Shown: piece after piece, positions 32,699 to 42,045 of the stretch
How the letters are laid out: every line of letters begins with the position of its first letter
Numbering within the stretch: position 1 is the first letter of the stretch
Assembly: GCA_013203905.1 (NCBI GenBank)
Contig: JABMPC010000069.1
Coordinates: 1 to 42,045, forward strand
From: Chlorobium sp.
GTDB taxonomy: Bacteria; Bacteroidota; Chlorobiia; Chlorobiales; Chlorobiaceae
Reading direction: 5' to 3'
Length of the DNA: 42,045 bases
Notes under the pieces: model-generated
Told to the model about the DNA's origin: nothing
Database searches by the model: none
What the model saw: only the letters and a program-made list of their open reading frames with translations
Position numbers and translations under genes: made by a program

Positions 32699-35600
32699 CT
32701 ACCCCGCAATGATGACATTATCGGGGCCAAGAATCTCTTCAACCTTTGACAGGACCTCTTCATCACATTCAACCGGTGAACTCCGGGCAAAAAGCCTCAG
32801 AGTTTCAACCGACTCTCCAGACTGAACCTTTACCTCAAAATCAACAGGGGTATCGCCCCGATGTTCATCAAACACCGCTTTCAGCCGAGCGAGCCGCTCA
32901 AGCTGCCCGCCCTCATCAGCATCAACTTTCAGGATAATCTTTTTCGTCATGCTCTTCCTTACAGACACTATCGGAACAACATCTCTAACAAGCAGCTTCA
33001 GGGTTCCACCGGCTGATTCAGCTTCAGCAACGAGCATCACCACTGCTTCAGGCTTGAGTACATGTCCGTACTGCTCAAAAACACTGGCGAATACGGTAAA
33101 ATCAGCCTTCCCTGTGAAATCCTCAATACTCCCGAAAAGCATCTGTTTGCCCTTTCTGTCCTGATAGGGCTTGGTGGAGACAACCAGTCCGATAATGCGG
33201 TACTGCCGCTGCGCAACAACATCCCTTTCATTAAGATGGAGTGAAGCAAATGCCTGCCAGTCACGCCGCCAGGGAGAGAGCGGGTGACGGCTGAGATAAA
33301 AACCGACAAGACGCTTCTCGTGCTGCAGTTTTTCCTGCTCGGGCATCGGAGGCGCATTCTCCATATCGGGATAATGTCCCTCCTCCTGAACGGTCCCCTC
33401 TTCAACAGTAAAGAAACCGCACTGGCCAAGCGCAGCAGAACGGTTTTCAATCTGTCCGAACTTGATTGCCTTGTCAATATTGGCAATCAGGCGCGCCCGG
33501 TGAGGATCAATTTCATCAAAAGCTCCAGCCAGAATAAGACACTCAAGAGCCTTGCGATTCATGACTCGCTGGTCTACTGAAGCTGTGAGGTCGAAGAGAT
33601 TCAGAAACTCGCGTTTACGGCGAAGACGGGCCGCAATAATAGCCTTTGCCGCACCGCCAACTTGCTTTATCGCACTGAGTCCTACACGGATGGCCGCACC
33701 ATCCGGAGCCTCCTCAACGGAAAAAATGGCATCGCTTCTGTTGATTGAGGGAGGAAGTGTCGCAATCCCGAAACTTCTGGCCTCGTCGGTCAAATGCTTC
33801 ATGCGTTCTGTATCACCGATTTCGCTGTTGAGAATAGCCGTCATGAACTCAATGGTGTAATGAGCTTTCAGGTATCCTGTCCAGTAAGCCAGAACGCCGT
33901 AGGCGGCTGAATGGCTCTTGTTGAATCCGTACCCGGCAAACTCAGCCATCAGCTCAAATACCCTTGTTGCCAGCGTATCGTGTACCCCTTGAGCCACCGC
34001 ACCCTCTACGAAATCGACTTTGAACCGCTCCATGATTTCAGGCTTTTTCTTGCCCATTGCCTTACGCAAATTATCAGCCTTGGCAAGCGAAAACCCGCCC
34101 ATGACCTGCGAAATCTGCATCACCTGTTCCTGATAGACAATAACCCCGTAGGTCTCCTTGAGAATGGTCTCAAGCATCGGATGCATATAGTCAATGACCT
34201 CCCGACCATGCTTTCGGTCAACAAAGAGATCGACGGCATTGCGTTTTTCATCAATACGGGCGTTCAATGCCCCGGGGCGATAGAGTGCGCTCATTGCTAT
34301 GATGTCACCTATCTGGGTAGGCTGGAGCCTCGTCATGTAACTCTGCATGCCCGACGACTCAAACTGGAAAATGCCCGCCATCTTTCCTTCCTGAAAAATC
34401 CGGAATGTTTTCCGGTCGGTCATCGGCACCTTTTCAAGATCAATATCCACATTGTGGCGACGCCGTATCAGCTGAAGGGTTTCATCTATAACAGCAAGGG
34501 TTTCCAGTCCGAGATAGTCAATTTTCAGCAAACCTGCCGTCTCAATCCAGTTTTTGTCAAACTGCGTGATCACCTGTTTTCCGCCGGAAGGATCAGCATT
34601 TTTCCTTGGCTGCGGCTCTTCAGGAGCCACAGCATCAAGAGAAACCCTGGCCTCCGTCTCAATCCTGTTGGAAACATAGAGCGGCACCTGCTCCTCCAGC
34701 GGTCCACCGGTAATAACCACAGCACCGGCATGCACGGAAACATTGCGTGCTCTGCCCTCAAGCGCCGAAGCATATATCATCAGCTCACGGGTCTGCGGCG
34801 TAGCTTCAGCCTGCTCTTTGAGCTCCCTGACTTCAGAAAGCGCCGTTTCCAGCGTAATACCGGGCCGCTGGGGCACCAGTTTCGCAAGCTGGTCTGCAAC
34901 ACTCAGAGGCACATCAAGCACTCTTGCCGCATCACGGATAGCCGCTTTAGCGCCAAGGGTACCTATTGCAACTACTTTGGCAACACTTTCGGCTCCATAC
35001 CGCTCAACCGTGTAATCAAGAACTTTCTGTTTACCGACAGGCGTAAAATCGATGTCAATATCAGGCATTGAAAGCCTTTCGGGATTAAGAAACCGCTCAA
35101 ACAGCAGTTTGTAGCGGAGAGGATCGATCCTTGTAATTCCTGTCAGATAGGCAACAATACTTCCTGCCGCCGAACCCCTACCCGGCCCGACCGAATAACC
35201 AAGCCTCCGTGAGGCAGCAATAAGATCGCTGACAATGAGAAAGTAAGAGCTGAACCCCATCTTTTCAATAACTCCGAGTTCCAGCTCTATACGCTCCCTC
35301 ACCTCTTCCTGCGAGGGCTCATCCTCTGAAACTCCGGGATATTTCTCTTTTGCACCCTCCCCGGTTAGATGCCTCAAATAAGCCGCCTCATCAGCAAAGC
35401 CTTCAGGCAAAGGGAAATGTGGCAGAATCGGCTCTTTTTCCCGGAATACATAACTGCAGGATTCGGCAATGCGAAGCGTACTGGCGAGCTCCCCATGAGT
35501 GTCGTCAAAGAGTTCGCTCATTTGGGAGGGTGATTTCAGAAAGTGCTCGCTGCCTGGAAGTGCCGCAAGGTTCTGGCTCGAAAGTTTCTGCTTTGCCTTG

Positions 35601-36262
35601 AGTGCCGCCATGGCCCGATAGCAGCCGGAATCTTTTCTCTCGAGGTAGTGAATATTGTTAGTTGCCACAACAGCAACACTGCACTCTTCAGCAAGAGCAA
35701 TGGTACTGCGATTGAGTTCATCATCAAAATGGCTGTTGTGCCGCTGGAGTTCCAGATAAAAACGGTCGCCGAAAATATCGCGATAAAACTTTGTATGAGC
35801 CCGTGCATCATCGGCTGCCCCGGCAAGCAAAGAGCGCCCGATTCTGCCGGAACTGTAGCCGGACAGGCAAACAAGCCCCTCGTGAAACTCCCTGAAAAGC
35901 AAGCGGTCAAGATGCGGCATGCCGTCAGCAAATCCGTCATGGGATGCGCGGGAAAGAAGAATGCAGAGATTGCGGTATCCCCTTTCGTTCTGCACAAGAA
36001 GAATAAGCGAGGAGGCTGGGGTGCTTCGCCCATCCTGATGAAGAGACGACTCTCTTAGCAGAACCTCGCTTCCGATGATAAGCCGTATGCCAGCCTGTTC
36101 TGCCGCACTGAACAGCTCAGGCATATTGAAAATCGCACCGTAATCGGTAACAGCGATACTTTTCATCCCCAGTTTGGCAGCGGCCTCAAAGAGCTGTCCC
36201 GGAAACACTGGACTGCTCTGCATTGAGTAATGCGTATGGGCATGGAGATGAACAAAATCCAT
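32699..36262 (-). CDS. dnaE: DNA polymerase III alpha subunit
   Basis: This 1187-residue replicative polymerase has a PHP domain at the N-terminus (HLHAHTHYS, residues 5-13). The palm has the catalytic PDIDIDF motif near residue 400, followed by fingers, a beta-clamp binding region and a C-terminal OB fold (RIIGLVVSTKPYQDRKGK). Size and layout match DnaE1-type enzymes. It extends DNA at the replication fork with the clamp. It is on the same strand as trxA, about 90 nt upstream. The 121 nt before its start separate it from the GT4 gene and hold no hairpin I can identify. Confidence 0.97.
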   Translation of the reverse strand: MDFVHLHAHTHYSMQSSPVFPGQLFEAAAKLGMKSIAVTDYGAIFNMPELFSAAEQAGIRLIIGSEVLLRESSLHQDGRSTPASSLILLVQNERGYRNLCILLSRASHDGFADGMPHLDRLLFREFHEGLVCLSGYSSGRIGRSLLAGAADDARAHTKFYRDIFGDRFYLELQRHNSHFDDELNRSTIALAEECSVAVVATNNIHYLERKDSGCYRAMAALKAKQKLSSQNLAALPGSEHFLKSPSQMSELFDDTHGELASTLRIAESCSYVFREKEPILPHFPLPEGFADEAAYLRHLTGEGAKEKYPGVSEDEPSQEEVRERIELELGVIEKMGFSSYFLIVSDLIAASRRLGYSVGPGRGSAAGSIVAYLTGITRIDPLRYKLLFERFLNPERLSMPDIDIDFTPVGKQKVLDYTVERYGAESVAKVVAIGTLGAKAAIRDAARVLDVPLSVADQLAKLVPQRPGITLETALSEVRELKEQAEATPQTRELMIYASALEGRARNVSVHAGAVVITGGPLEEQVPLYVSNRIETEARVSLDAVAPEEPQPRKNADPSGGKQVITQFDKNWIETAGLLKIDYLGLETLAVIDETLQLIRRRHNVDIDLEKVPMTDRKTFRIFQEGKMAGIFQFESSGMQSYMTRLQPTQIGDIIAMSALYRPGALNARIDEKRNAVDLFVDRKHGREVIDYMHPMLETILKETYGVIVYQEQVMQISQVMGGFSLAKADNLRKAMGKKKPEIMERFKVDFVEGAVAQGVHDTLATRVFELMAEFAGYGFNKSHSAAYGVLAYWTGYLKAHYTIEFMTAILNSEIGDTERMKHLTDEARSFGIATLPPSINRSDAIFSVEEAPDGAAIRVGLSAIKQVGGAAKAIIAARLRRKREFLNLFDLTASVDQRVMNRKALECLILAGAFDEIDPHRARLIANIDKAIKFGQIENRSAALGQCGFFTVEEGTVQEEGHYPDMENAPPMPEQEKLQHEKRLVGFYLSRHPLSPWRRDWQAFASLHLNERDVVAQRQYRIIGLVVSTKPYQDRKGKQMLFGSIEDFTGKADFTVFASVFEQYGHVLKPEAVVMLVAEAESAGGTLKLLVRDVVPIVSVRKSMTKKIILKVDADEGGQLERLARLKAVFDEHRGDTPVDFEVKVQSGESVETLRLFARSSPVECDEEVLSKVEEILGPDNVIIAG

Positions 36263-36383
36263 GAAGAATTCTCTTTCAGGGGGTTAGCATAAACACTCAC
36301 GACAATATGGGCATTGCGGCACAAAAAAACACTATACAGCCCTAAAAAACCTCCCGTCCATCCCCCCAAAAAGAGAAGCAGTC

Positions 36384-37514
36384 TTATTGGATTTCCCCCG
36401 AACCCGCAAGTCTGCTGATGGTTCCGGACGGTGGCGACATGCGTTCCGCCTCACTGATTTCCCTCTCAAAAAAACGCTGTCGGAGAATATCATAATAGAG
36501 CGATTCATAGCCCTCCACCATGCTGCTGTCTGAAAAACGGCGAAGAAACTCATCACGGCAGTGCTGGCGTGAAATGCTGGCGACATTTCGTATGGCATTG
36601 ATGAAGTCCATCCGGCTATCGCAGAGAAATCCCGTCTCGCAATCCGCAACAACCTCTGGAGCCGAACCGCATCGTCTTACAATAACGGGCGTGCCCGAGC
36701 CAAGGGCCTCAATCATGACAAGGCCAAAGGGTTCAGGCCAGTCAATGGTATTGAGCAGAGCTCTGGCATTTTTTAGTAGTTCCCGCTTACGGGTCTCATC
36801 AACCTCACCCACATAATCAATAAGGGGGTGGTTGAGCAGAGGTCTGATTCTCGCCTCGAAATACTCTCTATCAGAAGGATCAATTTTTGCGGCTATTTTC
36901 AGAGGAATCCCACAGGCCTGGGCAATCATGATGGCCTGATCCGCCCTTTTTTCAGGAGAAAAACGGCCAAGATAGAGAAAATAGTCTTCAGGAGTGTCAT
37001 TGAAATCATAAGAGGATGGGGGATATCCGTGATAAATGGTACCTGCCCAGTTGATGTCTGGAATCGGCCGACGCTGCGAATCGCTGATTGAAACGAAGGA
37101 GAGGTGACGGTAGCTACGGAGAACTTTTTGGTAATCAGGTTGATCCAGCCGCCCATGCATGGTAAACACTGTCGGCACATCTGAATTTTCAGCAAAGGGA
37201 AAGGTTGAGAATTCAAGATGGGAGTGGATAATATCGAACTCTTTGAGCATCATCCTGTACACCTGCTGCAGCATCAGCATTGTCATGATCTCGGGTGAAT
37301 GCGCCCTGCGGCCAAGCCTGATGGCCTCAGTAACCGGGGCCACAAGACGGGCGGTTGTCTGTGAATCTCCCGAAGCAAAAAGGGTGACTTGATGCCCACG
37401 AGCCACCAGCCCCTCGGTAAGATGGTACACAACCCGCTCCGTCCCCCCATACTTTTTTGGTGGAACCCGCTCAATAAGCGGGGCAATCTGGGCAATCCTC
37501 AATCTCTTTTTCAT
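36384..37514 (-). CDS. family 4 glycosyltransferase
   Basis: This 376-residue GT-B enzyme has the N-terminal PPKKYGGTERVVYHLTEGL motif, the central YLGRFSPEKR strand, and the C-terminal nucleotide-sugar site EPFGLVMIEALGSGTPVI. ATG 37514 is preferred to the upstream ATG because AAGGAG lies seven nt before it. The gene starts 17 nt after the GH65 gene ends, so the two are likely one operon. GT4 enzymes near GH65 phosphorylases often build or remodel small glucosides or storage sugars. The exact product is unknown. Confidence 0.88.
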   Translation of the reverse strand: MKKRLRIAQIAPLIERVPPKKYGGTERVVYHLTEGLVARGHQVTLFASGDSQTTARLVAPVTEAIRLGRRAHSPEIMTMLMLQQVYRMMLKEFDIIHSHLEFSTFPFAENSDVPTVFTMHGRLDQPDYQKVLRSYRHLSFVSISDSQRRPIPDINWAGTIYHGYPPSSYDFNDTPEDYFLYLGRFSPEKRADQAIMIAQACGIPLKIAAKIDPSDREYFEARIRPLLNHPLIDYVGEVDETRKRELLKNARALLNTIDWPEPFGLVMIEALGSGTPVIVRRCGSAPEVVADCETGFLCDSRMDFINAIRNVASISRQHCRDEFLRRFSDSSMVEGYESLYYDILRQRFFEREISEAERMSPPSGTISRLAGSGEIQ

Positions 37515-37531
37515 CTGTTCGCTCCTTAACA

Positions 37532-39892
37532 TTATGAAGCACAATAGGGGAGCTCCGTTTTCATATTTGTCGTTACCGTGTATGTCTTTCTGTAGAGACT
37601 CAGTGGAATATTCTCCTCCTCATCGGAATGAATAAATACGCTTACCCTGTTGTGAAACACAGTCACATCTACAGCTCGCGACCTCCAGTGCACGGAAAAG
37701 GAAAGACTCCTCCATTTTTTCGGCAGCCAGGGATTCAGAACCAGCCTGTCTGACTTTATGGAAAGACCGCCGAAACCATAAACCACCGTCTGCCATGTCC
37801 CGCCCACAGCCGCTGCATGAATGCCGAGATCCGTATTTTTATGCAGGTTATCCAGATCAAAAAGAGCCGTCTTCATAAAAAAACTATAGGCACGAAGCCG
37901 CTTTTTCGCCCTGACTCCCATCATCGCATGGATACAGTGGCTGAGTGAGGATTTATGCACCGTGCGTTTTTCATAATAGGTGAAATTGGCAATGATCTCC
38001 TTCTGACTGAATGCATGGGGGAAAAGGAGGAGCAGCATCAGCACATCAGCCTGTTTGATCAGCTGTGTTGAAGCTATGTTTCGGTAGGTTACCCCACGGG
38101 GAAGGACTGGATGGCCAGTGCGGTTGAAACGAGAAAGCTCGTAATCCTTGAGGTCAAAATACCCATCAAACTGCTCAATCAGTCCGCTTTCACGGTCCCG
38201 CGACAGCTTCATTCCACGACTGACTGCCAACCATGAATCAACCTCCTCCTGCGTCAGCTCCAGACGGACCGCAAGGTTGTCAAGCAACTCCGGGTGGGTC
38301 TTTCCGATATAGATGAAAAGCATGACTGCAAGGTTGAGATGCCACTTCACCATATAATTGGTATAGGCGTTGTTATCCACATGCTCATGAAATTCATCAG
38401 GCCCTATCACACAGCGGATCTCATAATGATTTCCTGCATCTACCACCCTTGAAACCCAGAACCGTGCGGTCAGGAAAATCATTTCCAGACCATAGTCAAA
38501 CAGAAACGCCTCATCACCCGTCACACGGAAATAGCGTTCAAGGCCGAAAATGACATCCGAAACAATATGATCCTCCTCCCTTCCCGTATAGATGAAGCGG
38601 ATAGTACGCTCAAGCTTGGAGGCAAACCGTGGCGTCACATCTTCACCGGTTGTGGCCGATTCCCAGGCATACTTTGCCCCCCTGTAGCCCATATTCCGTG
38701 CATTTATTCGCGCACCCGCCAAGGTATTGTACCGATAGAGCAGCATCTGGCGGGCACTCTCGGGAAAATTGTAAATGTAGAAGGGAAGGATGAAAATTTC
38801 GGTATCCCAGAACACATGCCCCATATAGCCCTCGGAACTCAGAAACTTTGCCCCGATACCAGTGGGAGTTCGGGGGCTGTTGATAAGCAGCTGGTAGATA
38901 TTGAAGCGAATGGCCCTCTGCGCATCCCAGTCTCCCTCCACCACCACATCAGCTTGTTTCCAGAGTTTCTCCCAGGCGCCGACATGTTCCTCTATCTCAG
39001 TGCGCACACCCCGTTTCACAAAAGCGCGCAGCCGGCATATCGAGTCCTTCATCATCTCCTGCTGCGGCACCTCCCTGCTGGTAGTCACAACAGCCAGCTT
39101 CTCAAAACTGTAGCTCTCCCCCTTTTGGACATCAATGGTAATTTCACTCGTAAAGCGCTCCCCATATATTCTTGGCTCCCATTTAAGCTGATTCATGGGA
39201 GAGGACACAAGCCGCCACGATGCAGCCTCAGCAATCTTGATTCCCTGTTCGCGGGTTTTCATCTCCAGATACATGAAATGGCGACCGCGCTCTATTTTCT
39301 CAAGCTGAAGATGTTTGAGCCTCTCTCCCTCAAAAAAACCCCTGTTGCATACCTCACCATCAAGGCCACTGAAAACCCTGAGAGAACCGGAAAAATTTCT
39401 TGGAGTGATGGTCACCAGCATGCAACCAAGATGCACATTGTGCATCATGACCATTCGTACTGTTTCAAGGGTGAGAACTCTTCCTGAAGTGTGCCGGTAG
39501 GTGGTTGTGCGATGAAGCATTCCTTTTTTCATGTCAAGCACCTGCTCATGCTCAACTCTGCTGCATCCGGAAAGACAGAATGACTCTCCCTCACTCCACA
39601 TCGTCAGGTCGGTCCACAGAGGGCAACGGACCATCTCCTCTACATCCGCCTCGCTTTTATCATAAATGCCGCTGATATAAAGACCTGCTGAATGACCGGG
39701 CGGTCTCTCTTCAAGGCCTCCCCGTAAATTGAGATATCCGTTTCCCAAGGTCAGGAGGGTTTCTGTAATCTGTATATGGCGTGCAGAACGCCTAAACCCC
39801 CGTTTCCGCAGCAACCACTCTTCAGATGAAACCCCGGTCATGTCATCGGGTGCCGTTGCCTGTACCGAACCCTTTGCCCCGCTTTCTTCCAT
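37532..39892 (-). CDS. GH65 family disaccharide phosphorylase (kojibiose/trehalose/maltose type)
   Basis: This large (786-residue) GH65 protein has the catalytic acid in CVIGPDEFHEHVDNNAY (about residue 498). The phosphate-binding THKSSLS-type loop (TVHKSSLSHCIHA) follows, with an (alpha/alpha)6 barrel and a C-terminal beta-sheet. The phosphate loop favours a phosphorylase, not a hydrolase. Known members split maltose, trehalose or kojibiose with phosphate to give glucose 1-phosphate. ATG 39892 has AAGGAG eight nt upstream, whereas the in-frame ATG at 39940 has none. It is the first gene of a GH65-GT4 pair. The specific disaccharide cannot be told from this sequence. Confidence 0.9.
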   Translation of the reverse strand: MEESGAKGSVQATAPDDMTGVSSEEWLLRKRGFRRSARHIQITETLLTLGNGYLNLRGGLEERPPGHSAGLYISGIYDKSEADVEEMVRCPLWTDLTMWSEGESFCLSGCSRVEHEQVLDMKKGMLHRTTTYRHTSGRVLTLETVRMVMMHNVHLGCMLVTITPRNFSGSLRVFSGLDGEVCNRGFFEGERLKHLQLEKIERGRHFMYLEMKTREQGIKIAEAASWRLVSSPMNQLKWEPRIYGERFTSEITIDVQKGESYSFEKLAVVTTSREVPQQEMMKDSICRLRAFVKRGVRTEIEEHVGAWEKLWKQADVVVEGDWDAQRAIRFNIYQLLINSPRTPTGIGAKFLSSEGYMGHVFWDTEIFILPFYIYNFPESARQMLLYRYNTLAGARINARNMGYRGAKYAWESATTGEDVTPRFASKLERTIRFIYTGREEDHIVSDVIFGLERYFRVTGDEAFLFDYGLEMIFLTARFWVSRVVDAGNHYEIRCVIGPDEFHEHVDNNAYTNYMVKWHLNLAVMLFIYIGKTHPELLDNLAVRLELTQEEVDSWLAVSRGMKLSRDRESGLIEQFDGYFDLKDYELSRFNRTGHPVLPRGVTYRNIASTQLIKQADVLMLLLLFPHAFSQKEIIANFTYYEKRTVHKSSLSHCIHAMMGVRAKKRLRAYSFFMKTALFDLDNLHKNTDLGIHAAAVGGTWQTVVYGFGGLSIKSDRLVLNPWLPKKWRSLSFSVHWRSRAVDVTVFHNRVSVFIHSDEEENIPLSLYRKTYTVTTNMKTELPYCAS

Positions 39893-40112
39893 TGCCCCCG
39901 CTCCTTCGGGATTGCTCCCGATTCTGGATATGGTAACCATGGGGGATTAACTGACATAGTGAACAGTTAGGAACACCCGCTACGCCCAATCCGTTCACCA
40001 AAAAGGAAGCGCGAAGTGCCGCTATGGGGACAACTCTTTTTTTCTTATTATTATAAGAGCGTTTCCAGTACATCTCCCTCATGATCAGCAAGAGCTTTAA
40101 CCACAGGATATT

Positions 40113-41318
40113 TTGGAGCAGAATACATATAACCAGTGTCCCGTCTGCGGCTTTCCCCTCACCACAGGCAACGCAATATGCCCACGATGCGGCAACGATA
40201 TTCTTGAGGAGATATCCTCTCTGGATCGCGAAAGCATGGAAATGCACACCCGCGCAATAGAAAACAAAAAAGCGGAATGGTATTCCCGGCGCCTGACAGA
40301 CTCTCTCCAAACCAACGATGAGGAAGAACACTGCCCCATCCAGAAACCCGCAGAGCAGTCGGAAGCAGCACGGCACATCTATTGCAGCAACGAGGAGAAA
40401 GCGTTTCTTGCCTCCCTCTCACGAGAAGAGATCATGAAAGATTCGGCAATACGCAAGCGATGGTGGAATGCAATGACCGCCGACTGGAAAGAGGTTGTCA
40501 AAAACACGCTCAAACTTGTCCGCGAACCCTCAGAAGGCGAAATCGCATCTTTTTTCGACACAACCCATCTTCGCTGCGACAACAGGAGAATTCACGACCT
40601 GCTTCCCATACGGCTGCTTGAAAACCTCGTGCAGCTTCGCTGTGATGAATCACCGGTTGAAGATCTCTGCCCAATTGCCGGTCTCTTCAAGCTGCAGAGG
40701 CTGTATGCATTTGACTGCGACTTCGCGTCGCTTGAGCCGATACGGGAGCTCACAAGCCTCAAGCTGCTCTGGATATCAAGCACACAGGTCGACTCACTTG
40801 AACCAGTCAGCGGGCTACGCAATCTTGAAGAACTCTACTGTTCTGAAACCCTCATCAGCGATCTGTCCCCACTCCACGGGCTGAAAAATCTTGAAAAAAT
40901 CAGCTGCTACAAAACTGGCGTCACCTCGGTTGATGCGCTTGCGGGACTCGAGAACCTGATTGAACTCGGCATCAACCATTCCGCAATCAATGACATCTCC
41001 GCCCTCAGCACTCTCACAAACCTTGAATACCTGAGGTGCAACAGAACGAACATTGAAAGCATCGAGCCTCTTGGCGAACTGCTTTTCCTCCGCGAACTCA
41101 GCATTTCCGGCACTCCCGTCACAACCATCGAGCCCCTTGAACGCATTGGTGAACTTGAAGAGCTTGACATCTCTCATACAGCCGTTCACTCGATTGAACC
41201 CATTATGGCGCACGAGAAGCTTGAAAAACTTGAATTGAGCGCCGGCAGGGTGCCCGATTTTGAACTGGAACGATTCATTGAACTTCACCCCGACTGTGAA
41301 GTGATACTGAAAAACTGA
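40113..41318 (+). CDS. zinc-ribbon protein with SDS22-type leucine-rich repeats
   Basis: Residues 9-26 form a zinc ribbon (CPVCG and CPRCG; Cys 9, 12, 23 and 26). A charged helical region follows (about 30-150). Ten to eleven 22-residue repeats then run to the end, of pattern LxxLxxLxCxxTxIxxIxPL (for example LEYLRCNRTNIESIEPLGEL). They are of the SDS22/internalin-like type and build a curved protein-binding surface. No signal peptide is present, so it should be cytoplasmic. The start is TTG (40113) preceded by AGGA; no ATG is available in the right place. It is divergent from the GH65 gene, and the partner is unknown. Confidence 0.82.
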   Translation: MEQNTYNQCPVCGFPLTTGNAICPRCGNDILEEISSLDRESMEMHTRAIENKKAEWYSRRLTDSLQTNDEEEHCPIQKPAEQSEAARHIYCSNEEKAFLASLSREEIMKDSAIRKRWWNAMTADWKEVVKNTLKLVREPSEGEIASFFDTTHLRCDNRRIHDLLPIRLLENLVQLRCDESPVEDLCPIAGLFKLQRLYAFDCDFASLEPIRELTSLKLLWISSTQVDSLEPVSGLRNLEELYCSETLISDLSPLHGLKNLEKISCYKTGVTSVDALAGLENLIELGINHSAINDISALSTLTNLEYLRCNRTNIESIEPLGELLFLRELSISGTPVTTIEPLERIGELEELDISHTAVHSIEPIMAHEKLEKLELSAGRVPDFELERFIELHPDCEVILKN

Positions 41319-41322
41319 GGAC

Positions 41323-41372
41323 AAAAAACCTGAAACAGAAATGGCGGCCAATGGCCGCCATTTCTGTTTCAG
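41323..41372 (-). terminator. long hairpin terminator between the LRR and oadB-like genes
   Basis: A perfect 20-bp stem (41330-41349 with 41353-41372) has a 3-nt loop. On the minus strand it is followed by a T6 run. It lies 20 nt past the stop of the oadB-like gene and just past the stop of the convergent LRR gene, so it can serve both directions, best on the minus strand. Confidence 0.92.
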
Positions 41373-41392
41373 CTGATAAAGAGATAATGCTC

Positions 41393-42045
41393 TTACATAA
41401 AGACCGCAAGGAGTACGCCTGCCGCAACCGCCGAACCGATAACACCGGAAACATTGGGGCCCATGGCATGCATCAGCAGAAAGTTGTGGGGATCGTACTC
41501 AAGCCCGACCTTATTGGAGACCCTGGCCGCCATCGGCACGGCTGAAACACCGGCTGAACCGATAAGCGGATTGATTTTCTGCTTAAGAAAAAGGTTCATG
41601 AACTTTGCCATGAACACACCACCAGCAGTTCCCACAGAAAAGGCAATCAGCCCGAGCACCAGAATGCCAAGTGTCTCAAGATTGAGGAACTTCTCAGCAG
41701 AAAGCTTGCTACCAACACCCAATCCAAGGAAAATGGTCACAATGTTGATCAGGGCGTTCTGGGTTGTTTCACTCAGGCGCTCCACCACACCACACTCTTT
41801 CATGAGATTGCCGAACATAAGAAAACCAATCAGCGGAGCCGCTGAGGGAAGCAGTAGCGCCGAAAGCACAATGACCACCACCGGAAAAATGATTTTCTCC
41901 CGCTTAGAGACATAGCGCAACTGGTTCATCTTGATCTGGCGTTCAGCTTTCGTGGTCAGCATTCTCATGATGGGCGGCTGGATGATGGGCACCAGCGACA
42001 TATAAGAGTATGCTGCTACGGCAATACTGCAAAGGAGAGCAGGGC
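41393..42045 (-). CDS. sodium-translocating decarboxylase beta subunit (OadB/MmdB/GcdB), 5' end outside window
   Basis: The frame is open to the window edge (…AYSY before [10 protein letters not shown]), so the N-terminus is missing and about 217 residues are visible. Hydrophobic helices alternate with the signature segments [31 protein letters not shown] and [20 protein letters not shown]. The protein is the membrane subunit that couples decarboxylation of oxaloacetate, methylmalonyl-CoA or glutaconyl-CoA to Na+ export. The alpha and gamma subunits should lie outside the window, upstream. The carboxylic substrate cannot be told from the beta chain. Confidence 0.93.
   Translation of the reverse strand, partial: PALLCSIAVAAYSYMSLVPIIQPPIMRMLTTKAERQIKMNQLRYVSKREKIIFPVVVIVLSALLLPSAAPLIGFLMFGNLMKECGVVERLSETTQNALINIVTIFLGLGVGSKLSAEKFLNLETLGILVLGLIAFSVGTAGGVFMAKFMNLFLKQKINPLIGSAGVSAVPMAARVSNKVGLEYDPHNFLLMHAMGPNVSGVIGSAVAAGVLLAVFM

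Noticed and set aside
1-42045. CRISPR arrays, tRNA or rRNA genes, insertion sequences, phage genes
   Set aside because: None recognised when reading both strands. No repeat-spacer pattern, transposase motif or tRNA cloverleaf was found.

Overview
The window reads as chromosome of a green sulfur bacterium (Chlorobiaceae, Chlorobium/Pelodictyon type). This is an inference from family resemblance: a very long DUF3683/FAD/4Fe-4S/CCG oxidoreductase, a sodium-pumping decarboxylase beta subunit, a GH65/GT4 sugar pair, and long PstA and PstC subunits. No rRNA, tRNA, phage, IS element or CRISPR array was seen. Most genes lie on the minus strand. The plus-strand exceptions are a methyltransferase/phosphatase pair, trmH, an NtrC-type regulator and a leucine-rich-repeat protein.

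Layout. 0.1-3.4 kb (minus): hybrid sensor kinase, CnoX/YbbN-like thioredoxin-TPR protein and a HAD 5'(3')-nucleotidase. 3.5-7 kb: a WYL-family regulator that has lost its WYL core, and a SERCA-like P-type Ca2+ ATPase. 7-10.7 kb: the giant FAD/iron-sulfur oxidoreductase. 10.8-14.7 kb: a compact minus-strand cluster of DoxX-like membrane protein, 12-helix oxidase-like membrane protein, exported pentapeptide-repeat protein with two homologous halves, and family 2 glycosyltransferase. This is the best candidate for an undescribed system. 14.8-23.2 kb: a full phosphate-uptake locus, read in the order porin, pstS1, pstS2, pstC, pstA, pstB, phoU, phoU-like. Terminators separate several members, and a shared 15-nt motif precedes the porin and pstC.

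23.2-25 kb: a small orphan protein, then an overlapping GNAT/PlsC acyltransferase pair suggesting an aminolipid or N-acyl amino acid product. 25.2-26.6 kb (plus): methyltransferase and phosphoglycolate-phosphatase-like HAD with an ATGA overlap. 26.6-29.4 kb: a metallophosphoesterase, the decayed tail of a PHP-domain hydrolase, trmH, and two small minus-strand ORFs. 29.4-31.2 kb: a structured non-coding stretch and an orphan NtrC-family activator. 31.2-36.3 kb: trxB, trxA and dnaE. 36.4-39.9 kb: GH65 phosphorylase and GT4 glycosyltransferase. 40.1-41.3 kb: zinc-ribbon/LRR protein. The window ends inside an oadB-like gene.

Functional themes are phosphate acquisition, thiol redox and proteostasis (trxA, trxB, CnoX-like), envelope and lipid chemistry (GNAT/PlsC, porin, pentapeptide protein), and carbohydrate phosphorolysis. 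All assignments come from reading motifs by eye. No database search was run.
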